From positions 17,820,001 to 17,884,000 of the forward strand of contig CM071596.1 in assembly GCA_036435485.1 (NCBI GenBank): a stretch of 64,000 nt of DNA. The letters run 5' to 3'. This document shows positions 56,655-64,000 of the stretch, piece after piece; the first letter of the stretch is position 1; each line of letters opens with the position of its first letter. Under the pieces are notes generated by a model that ran no database searches, was not told where the DNA came from, and saw only the letters and a list, made by a program, of their open reading frames with translations. A program made the position numbers and the translations under genes. Source of the stretch: Saposhnikovia divaricata (lineage: Eukaryota; Streptophyta; Magnoliopsida; Apiales; Apiaceae).

Positions 56655-56694
56655 GGTCGTCATGTTCCACTAATACCCATTTTTCACACACCTA
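55863..56694. other. AT-rich intergenic DNA with an (AT)n run
   Basis: No gene. A 30-bp direct repeat containing AATACAAAATCAAAAATACA occurs twice (about 56420 and 56458). An (AT)n tract lies at about 56590-56651. Confidence 0.65.
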
Positions 56695-57457
56695 GAGGTT
56701 TGGGGTTGCTTAAAATAAGTTACTTTTGACTTAATGGATGTATTTTTAACTTAAACGAGAAAGTAAAGTTGTTTACTTTAAGTTGAATGAATGTGTTTGA
56801 GTAATTTTACTTAAATTTAAATGGGGGTTTAATAATTTTGACATAGAGCCTGTTTGGGAATGAGCTTAATGCTTATTCATTTGGGTTTAAGTGTTTTTGG
56901 ACTGTTTGTCTACTCCGGCTTTAAGCCGGGTTTAAGTTAAAAAACTGCTTTAAGCCATAAGTTCCATTTAGGTACTTTTGACTTATGACTTATGATTTAT
57001 GGATTTTTTTTTCACAATTCTTGTAAAGCTTAAATATCATGAATTTATTTTTTTTTTAAAGTCAAATTTCACTTTAAGCCAAAATTATTAAACCTCCATT
57101 TAACTTTAAGTAAAATTACCCAAACACTTTCATTCAACTTAAAGTAAACAACTTTACTTTCTCCTTTAAGTTAAAAATACCCCCGTTAAGTCAAAAGTAA
57201 CTTATTTTAAGCAATCCCAAACATCCTCTTAAAGTGAAATTTGACTTAAAAAAATTTTAAATTCATAATATTTAAACTTTAGAAGAATCGTGAAAAAAAA
57301 AAAATCGATAAGTCATAAGTCAAAAGTACCTAAATGAAACTTATGAATTAAAGCAGTTTTTTAACTTAAAGCCAGCTTAAAGCTAGAGTAGCCAAACAGG
57401 TCATTTTTAACTTAAAGCCAAATGGGCTTGGCTTTAAGCCCAGCCAAACACCCTCCT
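56695..57457. mobile_element. Compound foldback (MITE-like) element
   Basis: Two arms of about 230 bp, at 56847-57080 and 57229-57457, are inverted copies and end in GAGCCTGTTTGGG / CCAAACACCCTC-like sequence. The 'loop' between them (57081-57228) is itself an inverted copy of the 145 bp to the left (56695-56839), whose outer end GAGGTTTGGGGTTGCTT resembles the arm ends. So three or four related termini occur in 760 bp, in an interleaved order. Non-coding and rich in TTAAGTTAAA and CTTTAAGCC motifs. Class uncertain. Confidence 0.7.
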
Positions 57458-57549
57458 AATGTTATAATCCTATATTCCTATATATATTGTAAGTCCTAGT
57501 CCTCCTGGAGAATCGTTTGATACGTAAGTAACACGGTAGGTAAAAACAA

Positions 57550-57941
57550 GGGATATTCTCTTTGGTACACTCGTGTAATTGACTTTTGACAATGGTACCA
57601 TCACATTTTTGGCTTCTATACGTACTACACCTGAAATATTGTTTCTCTCTTATTCATACCCTTTTTTAAGTAAAACGTTAAAAAAATGTTAAACACCGTT
57701 TAATCACTGTTAATGACTATTAAAAATAATATGGATATTCTCTTTGGTACACTCGTGGAATTGGCTTTTGACAATGGTAACATTACATTTTCGGCTTCTA
57801 TACGTTGTGCACCTGAAATATCAATAGTTGTCTAACAGAAGGGCATGACTAAGAGAGAAACAATATGTCAGGTGTACCATGTATAGAAGCCAAAAATATG
57901 ATGGTACCATTGACAAAAGCCGTGTACAAGGAGAATATCCC
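57550..57941. mobile_element. Mutator-type MITE with ~100-bp terminal inverted repeats
   Basis: It starts GGGATATTCTCTTTGGTACA and ends with the reverse complement of that motif (GAGAATATCCC). The arms match for about 100 bp. A perfect 9-bp duplication TAAAAACAA flanks it (57541-57549 and 57942-57950), diagnostic of Mutator-like elements. A third, direct copy of the left arm sits inside (about 57728-57830). Non-coding. Confidence 0.93.
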
Positions 57942-58004
57942 TAAAAACAATTTAGTTGTGTTTTCTCTTTCTTTAATCTGTATATACACTTGCAAGCATC
58001 GTGC

Positions 58005-58771
58005 ATGGGAAGGAAGTGGAACTTTATTGCTGCGATGCTAAAACGAAAGAAGGCTGCACCTGCACATGCGCCGGATTGTGTTTTAGTTGTCGATGAACCC
58101 GTCAACTATAAACTAGTCCATTCGGTGCTTACACTACACCCCACAACTATGCGAAAACTAGGGCTTTATTGTAATGCCCCCGTATTCATCAAGATACCAC
58201 TTTTTTTGGTAGGTCTATTTAATTACCTTGTTTATTTTTTAGCTTAATTACTTGAATTGATCATTGCCGATTTAATCGATCAATCTCCGATATAATTTAA
58301 TATATATGTTTTAACGTAGCTAGGATTTGATTCAAAATTTAAATTTTTTTTTTCTTTTGTTCATGTAATAAAATATGATGATTTTACCTTGGTTTTCAGG
58401 GTATAAAAACTGAACATAGCTTCACTGTCCGAGCTGATCACACTTGTGATGAATCAAAGATTAGGATGTTCCCCATTGTCAGATCACACCTTGGGGTCAG
58501 ACTCGGAGATAAAGTCTCTGTGCATCGGTGCGGTTTAATTCGTACAAAGATTAAGAAGCTGGCTGAAGAAGTAAGCAACCCTCCCAAAGCTACCCATGAT
58601 TTAAAATCAACAACTACTAACAAAAATCTGCAACATTTCAAGAAGAAAGAGAATGTGCCTACTGAAAAGAACGAAGATTTGAAAAGTGAGGAGGAGCTTA
58701 AGAGAAAGAACAAATATTTACAAATTACAAGAGGAGTGGTTTATGAGCAAGACCCAAAAACTGGTGATTAA
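58005..58771 (+). CDS. Truncated CDC48-like protein (N-domain only), two exons
   Basis: Predicted exons are 58005-58208 and 58400-58771 (191 codons). The donor is TTG|GTAGGT and the acceptor TTTTCAG|GG, and the splice keeps phase. Exon 1 reads CVLVVDEPVNYKLVHSVLTLH and TMRKLGLY; exon 2 DHTCDESKIRMFPIVRSHL and VRLGDKVSVHRC. These match the double-psi-barrel N-domain of CDC48/p97, the cofactor- and ubiquitin-binding part of the AAA+ unfoldase. The protein then ends in a Lys/Glu-rich tail (KKKENVPTEKNEDLKSEEEL); both ATPase domains are missing. The intron falls close to the usual CDC48 position, so it arose by gene duplication, not retrocopy. The ATG at 58005 is the first in frame. Expression is unknown; it may be a pseudogene or an N-domain competitor. 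Confidence 0.72.
58209..58399 (+). other. Intron of the CDC48-like gene
   Basis: A 191-bp AT-rich intron with GT at 58209-58210 and a T-rich tract before AG at 58398-58399. Joining the exons keeps the N-domain frame. Confidence 0.7.
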
Positions 58772-59836
58772 AGGGAAGCAGCTATGGCTGCAAATTAATT
58801 GAGGTAAATTATAAATTGGAGAGAAATATGCACGATTCAGAGGAATTGCGAATGCCCTTGCTCTGGCATCAGGGCGATGATGCGCTATCTTTGTAGTACT
58901 TGAGATGCAGGACTCGCTTATTGTATTCGAGTTTTTGTAATTTTGTATCCATATTTAATACGCAATTCATATTTATCGAGCAATATCTTATTTTGTAGTT
59001 AACGTATTTGATTGCTTACTTTTAAAAGAATAGTTTTATGCAGCGTAAAGCCACGTAACTTTCAAATAATTTGGTGTTAGGGGTGTCAACTCATGGTGAA
59101 GGAGGTAAATACCTATTTTTAACACAAAATTGATGAAAATAACGATTCTGGAGAAGATAGTTGAAAATAACGAATTAAACACGCATTTATCAAATGGGTA
59201 TTCAGAATACAAATGATACGCATTTTTCAATTAGATATCACATATGGGATATTCAATTGACAAATTCGTATCTATATTTTTTTAATTTTTTTTTGAGATA
59301 TGCATTTGTGAGTTGCGTATCTTATATAAAATGAAATATCCAACCGGCAAATGCGTATCTCATCTTGTAAAAATCACCATTCCATGCACCCAAAAATTGA
59401 TATTTTTGTTTATTTCACTTAAAAACTTATTATTTTTAACATTTTTCCGTCAACTCAAGTCTTACATTTAGAAGATTTATAAAATTTCCTTGAATATAAA
59501 GCGAACATAAAACATCATATTAAATCCATTAATAATACCAGGTCTTCTCGTGAGACCCCAAAAACCTTGATCCAAAATATAGAATATCAAGTCATATATT
59601 CTAAAGTTGAATGTTTGGAATAATGAACCGTAGTTGCGATATGGGAGGCTCTTAGTAGTGTGAAGTAGTATTTGTTTGGAATCTGTGTGAAGCCTTATGT
59701 CGAAAGTCTTTTGGAATGTTTGGAAGACATTGTTTTTTATGACAGCATTAGTAGTATAATTATACAAAGTCAGATAAAACAAGACCGCATTTATAAAATG
59801 ACAAAGCAAACTTGCAGAAAACATTCATTCGTCAGC
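58772..59836. other. Intergenic DNA
   Basis: No gene is supported. The first 200 bp may be the 3' UTR of the CDC48-like gene. GATACGCATTT / AAATGCGTATC motifs recur in both orientations at about 59216-59360. Confidence 0.55.
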
Positions 59837-60096
59837 TTACAGTAAATTGAGGGAAGAATGTGTTGAGCGGTTTGTCTCAGCGAGATCTTCTTGTGGATAA
59901 AGAAAAGGTTTAGGAGGCATTACCAAGTGTCCAATATCTCCTTCTAGCATTTCAATAACTTTGTTCATCAATGGGCGCTCACTTGGCTTCATTAGTGTAC
60001 ACCATAATGCTACTATTATCATCTTCTTTACCAACTTTCGTTCTTCCACGGTAACATCTTCCATCTCAAGCTCTTTTACTTCAGTGGATTGGTTGT
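59837..60096 (-). pseudogene. Receptor-like kinase C-terminal fragment (LRK10-like type)
   Basis: Minus-strand frame reads STEVKELEMEDVTVEERK, then LVKKMIIVALWCTLMKPSER, PLMNKVIEMLEGD and MPPKPFLYPQEDLAET, stopping at 59837. ALWC followed by P-S-x-RP-x-M-x-KV-x-EMLEG and PPKPFL is the C-terminal kinase lobe of plant receptor-like kinases of the LRK10-like / rust-resistance kinase group. Only this last part (subdomain XI) remains. The small element at 60097 interrupts the sequence immediately upstream, and no further kinase motif is visible beyond it. Confidence 0.78.
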
Positions 60097-60569
60097 TGTT
60101 AAGTTACCAGCTCTGTTTTAGGAGAACTGGTTACTTAACATGGTATCAGAGTTCTGGATGTTGGAGAACTCGATTTATTGAAATATTCACAATTTTCAAT
60201 ATTTCAATAAATGAGAATATTGGGGGGTAGGAGGGACTTGAACCTGAGTCCTTCCACATCCAGAGCTCTGATACTATGTTAAGTTACAGCTCTCCTAAAA
60301 CCTTAAGGTGTTAGGAATTGGATTTACCTGGATCATATATTTAGCTTAACATCCCCCTCACTCGAATACCCATTATTTGGGTCAAAGAGTGGATAACTAG
60401 GTTGTTCGTACCTTTTTGACCCTAGCCCGGTCGTCGTTCGTCGTACACAATTTTCAATATTTCAATAAATGAGAATATTGAGGGGTAAGAGGGACTCGAA
60501 CCTGAGTCCTCCAGAGCTGTGATACCGTGTTAAGTTACCAGCTCTCCTAGGAGAGCCGGTAACTTAACA
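60097..60569. mobile_element. Tiny TRIM-like element with ~43-bp terminal repeats
   Basis: Flanked by a 5-bp duplication GTTGT (60092-60096 and 60570-60574). Terminal direct repeats run TGTTAAGTTACCAGCTCT...GTTACTTAACA (60097-60140) and the matching 60528-60569, each with TG...CA ends and near-palindromic. TGGTATCAGAG follows the left repeat directly (60141-60151), exactly where a tRNA-Met primer site belongs. The inside holds two direct copies (about 60186-60300 and 60446-60540) of a block read on the minus strand as a tRNA-like unit, GTATCAGAGCTCTGG then GGTTCAAGTCCCTCC, that is, A-box-like and B-box-like sequences. It could be a TRIM, a SINE composite or both. Confidence 0.7.
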
Positions 60570-60574
60570 GTTGT

Positions 60575-61555
60575 GTACCCTGACGGAAAGTTTCAATGGC
60601 TAAATTATGAAGTCAATTTATGTCAAGAAAATGTGATACATGTGTAATTATACAGTGAGAAGAAGAAAACAAATATACTGAAGCCTGTGGTTACAGTGAG
60701 GCTAGCCGCTAGAGTGACATGCCCTTTGACATTTATGTTCAAAATTCATGAAATCAAATGCTGTAGAAAATGTACATGTAACTAACGAGTTATGTCGAAG
60801 AAATGAATGAAGCGAGGCTGTGTATGACTCGAAAATTCATGTAATTCGTATATAAAAGGCAAATTATAATTTCTCCTACCAGGCAAGTACAATTTATATA
60901 AACCTATGTTACTGTATCACTATAAATGTATTTGATTGTTATCGAAATTTCTAAATTATAATTGGGATATCGGAGTATACTAAAAATCAATTTAATAACG
61001 TATAAAATTATATAACATTAAGAGAACTTTTTATCGAATACGGATGACAGAGAGGTTGAAGGGGAGCTAGGCTGACTCAAGATAATATAAATATGTCTTG
61101 ACAAGTAAAGTGTAACTATATGATGTTTATCACATAAGAATAAAAAGAAGGATGTTTGTTTCAATATTTGTTGGTTTCTATTTATTGTTTTAAAGATGGC
61201 TATTGATTGTTTGTACTTGGAATTAGAGCCATTTCGTCGTCTAAATGGTGAGGGCTTTCTATGTAAATAGACCAAATGGTATGAATGGGCATCATGTTTA
61301 TGCAGAATATTTTTACAATGTTTTATTTTTTTAATAAGTTTTTAGGGTGAACATGTCTACAGTTAAATGAATTATTTTCTGTTAATATATAATATTTTCT
61401 GTTAATACATAATATGAGTTTATATATATTTGTATGATAAGTTTTTTATACGTTGCATAGGAATATAGATATATAAACGTGAAAGTTAACTCATAAAAAA
61501 AGTATGCAATACTAAACTTTTGAAATCCTTTGTACCTATTTAGTAAATTACTAAT
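60575..61555. other. Intergenic DNA
   Basis: No gene is supported. The left margin may hold kinase-gene intron sequence upstream of the fragment at 59837. The rest is AT-rich. Confidence 0.5.
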
Positions 61556-61559
61556 TTGT

Positions 61560-61690
61560 CCTTAAATTTAAATGAATGTTAAAAATTTTGAAGTTGGAAG
61601 GAATTGAACACATGACCTTCCAACACTTGCAACTTTGTGTTCACATGTTCAACCACTAAACCAAATCACTTCTTTGTGCAGCTTTTTAAA
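61560..61690 (-). mobile_element. tRNA-derived SINE remnant
   Basis: On the minus strand, TGGTTTAGTGG (61653-61663) matches the Pol III A-box and TGTTCAATTCC (61600-61610) resembles a B-box, about 45 bp apart as in tRNA-derived SINE heads. Flanking sequence is AT-rich and the ends are not defined. It is too diverged to be a working tRNA gene. Confidence 0.55.
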
Positions 61691-61774
61691 CTCATTCACT
61701 ACATGCTCAAATAACTCACCTATTAGCAATATTTATTTTATAATTTATTCAAGATAAAATTGCCCACATAATTT

Positions 61775-63696
61775 TTATTAATTTTAATAATTTGAATTTT
61801 GATAATTAAAACTATGCCATTCATATACTCATAAATTTATGCTCACGTTTATTTTTATGATTTATTAGGGATAAAATCATTAAAATATTTGCACATATAA
61901 TAGTAAAAAATGATAGTCGGCGAGGGAAAATATAAATTGACAAATATGATGTCGTCGAAGTCAGAATTAAGAAAGGTACTGAGTGGCTGAAAATTGGTCA
62001 AAAAAAAAAAAGCAAAGTGAGGAAGTAAGTGACGGAAAATAAGTAGACGTCTATGTCAAGTAGGTAAACGGGCGGAAGTGAAAATAGATCTATGAAATTT
62101 TATTATAATATTTCTTTTTTTTTAACAATTACATCTATATATCAGTCAAATGGCCAGATTATGTTTATTATTAAATTGTTACATTGATGAATGAAGTGTA
62201 TAACATATTTTTACTCGGTATCATTATAATATTTTATTTTATGTGAGAAAGGTACTAATCGGTGGCCGAAAATTGGTAAAAAAAAAAATCGAAGTGAGGA
62301 GGTTGGTGACGGAAAATTAGTAGAAGTTATCTCAAGTAGGTAAACGGGCGGAAGTGAAAAAAGATATATAAATATTTATTATAATATTTCTCTCTTTTAA
62401 CAAATATACCTATATTAGTCGAATGGCCAGAATACAAAAAATGATAAATAAGGTGTAAAACATATTTATACTCGATATCATTATAATATTTTATTTTAAG
62501 TATATTTGCACTATATCGGTTAATCCTATTATCATCGGGTAATTTTTAGATTGATTAACAAAATAGATTAAAATATTAAAAATAAGAAATAATTTACATA
62601 TGGGATTTGGATTTGGTAAAAAAATGTCAATATGGTTTTGATGTCTATTGTCCCTCGCACTTTATTTTTGCAGCATTTTCGTGATATGCTAATGTTATTA
62701 ACTTCATACAAAATGAGTTTTGCAACCATATATAAGATAGTAATTTTTACTAATTTTAATAATTTTTGCCATTCATATACTCATAAATTTATGCTCACGT
62801 TTATTTTTATGATTTATTAGGGATAAAATCATTAAAATATTTTCACATATAATAGTAAAAAATGGTAGTCGAGGAGGGAAAATATAAATTGACAAATATG
62901 ATGTCGTCGAAGTCAGAATTAAGAAAGGTACTGAGTGGCTGAAAATTGACCAAAAAAAAAAAATCAAAGTTAGGAGGTAGGTGACGAAAAATAAGTAGAC
63001 GTCTATGTCAAGTAGGTAAATGGGCGGAAGTTAAAATAGATCTATAAAATTTTATTATAATATTTCTCTTTTTTAACAATTATATCTATATATTAGTCAA
63101 ATGGCCAGATTATGTTTATTATTAAATTGTTACATTGATGAATGAAGTGTATAACATATTTTTACTCGGTATCATTATAATATTTTATTTTATGTATGGA
63201 AGGTACTGAGGTGGCCGAAAATTGGTAAAAAAAAAAAAAATCGAAGTGAGGCGGTAGGTGACGGAAAATTAGTAGAAGTTATCTCAAGTAGGTAAACGGA
63301 CGGAAGTAAAAATAGATATATAAAAATTTATTATAATATTTCTCTCTTTTAACAATTATGTCTATATTAGTCGAATGGCCAGAATACAAAAAATGATAAA
63401 TAAGGTGTAAAACATATTTATACTCGATATCAGAGTAATATTTTATTTTAAGTATATTTGTACTATATCGGTTAATCCTATTATCATCGGGTAATTTATA
63501 GATAGATTAACAAAATAGATTAAAATATTAAAAATAAGAAATAATTTACATATGGGATTTGGATTTGGTAAAAAAATGTCAATATGGTTTTGATATCTAT
63601 TGTCTCTCGCACTTTATTTTTGCAGCACTTTCGTAATATGCTAAGTTATTAACTTCATACAAAATGAGTTTTACAACCATATATAAGATAGTAATA
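61775..63696. repeat. Two-level tandem repeat (952-bp unit with internal 275-bp repeat)
   Basis: Two copies of a roughly 950-bp unit lie head to tail: CCATTCATATACTCATAAAT occurs at 61817 and 62769, an offset of 952. Inside each, a 275-bp sub-repeat beginning GAAAGGTACT occurs twice (61971 and 62246; 62923 and 63198). The sub-repeats are more diverged from each other than the two 952-bp copies are, so the short duplication came first. AT-rich, non-coding, with TGGCCAGA and GGGCGGAAGT as conserved tokens. Confidence 0.9.
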
Positions 63697-64000
63697 TACC
63701 AATTTCACTTGAATTTTAAACTCCAATGCGAGTTTCAACCCGGTGTGAGACTAATAAACTCGAAAATTGCTGATATATACAATGTCTTATGATCACAGAT
63801 GTGGTATGTGTATTTTTTTATTTTTTGGCTATCATTTTGCTGTTACCTCAAATTAAAATGATATTCGGGATGCTTCATTATCGTAGTTATGTCTATCTTA
63901 TTTTCATACATTGAATTTTATTGTACATACGAACTTTTACAACATAATTCATTCGGTGCATAGATTAACACATCTCATTTTAAAAACCCGTTATGCGTTA
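63697..64000. other. Intergenic DNA to the window edge
   Basis: Nothing recognised in this last stretch. Confidence 0.6.

Noticed and set aside
61600..61663. Possible tRNA gene on the minus strand
   Set aside because: Box spacing fits, but the stems do not pair and the flanks are SINE-like.

Overview
The window is nuclear DNA of a flowering plant, most likely a eudicot. It is AT-rich, dominated by transposable elements, and has almost no intact host genes. The plant markers are three Sirevirus-type Ty1/copia elements with initiator-tRNA-Met primer sites, two plant L1-type LINEs, hAT, PIF/Harbinger and Mutator-type elements, tRNA-derived SINEs, a broken D-type cyclin copy, a truncated CDC48-like gene and the C-terminal end of a receptor-like kinase. 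I cannot name the species.

Layout. 905-18892 is a complete Sirevirus-like element (element 1) with 3.26-kb LTRs, TG...CA ends and a 5-bp ATATA target duplication. Its gag and pol are broken, but it keeps one intact 483-residue accessory ORF between pol and the 3' LTR. 19886-22025 and 33301-33620 are two halves of one old LINE, split by a second complete Sirevirus-like element (element 2, 22026-33300, 732-bp LTRs, GCAAA duplication). 34566-35460 is a non-autonomous hAT element with an 8-bp duplication. 37077-37926 is an intronless D-type cyclin pseudogene on the minus strand. 39294-46665 is a nearly full-length LINE on the minus strand, with ORF1, an endonuclease/RT/RNase H ORF2 and an extra downstream RNase H-like ORF. 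It sits inside an array of AT-rich repeats (38372-39245 and 46745-47512). 47855-48146 is a SINE with a 17-bp duplication. 48495-49319 is a hAT-like element containing a Tourist-like MITE. 49523-49970 is a foldback sequence full of small hairpins. 50673-52950 is a decayed PIF/Harbinger transposon with two convergent genes. 52995-55862 is the 3' end of a third Sirevirus-like element. 56695-57457 is a compound foldback and 57550-57941 a Mutator-type MITE. 58005-58771 is the only host gene that still reads through: a two-exon CDC48 N-domain fragment. 59837-60096 is a kinase remnant, interrupted by a tiny element with roughly 43-bp terminal repeats (60097-60569). 61775-63696 is a two-level tandem repeat.

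How the pieces relate. The three Sirevirus-like elements each carry a different version of the same accessory gene downstream of pol. All have repeated polypurine tracts. Elements 1 and 2 share a stop codon followed by a splice-acceptor-like sequence at the gag/pol border. Element 2 also holds an antisense coding remnant with its own TATA box, and element 1 has a leader with a perfect splice donor upstream of its accessory ORF. These accessory regions are the best candidates for undescribed biology. LTR comparison by eye gives about 1.5% divergence for element 1 and about 4% for element 2, so element 1 is the younger. Boundaries supported by target duplications are firm; functional statements about accessory ORFs, promoters and splicing are inference.
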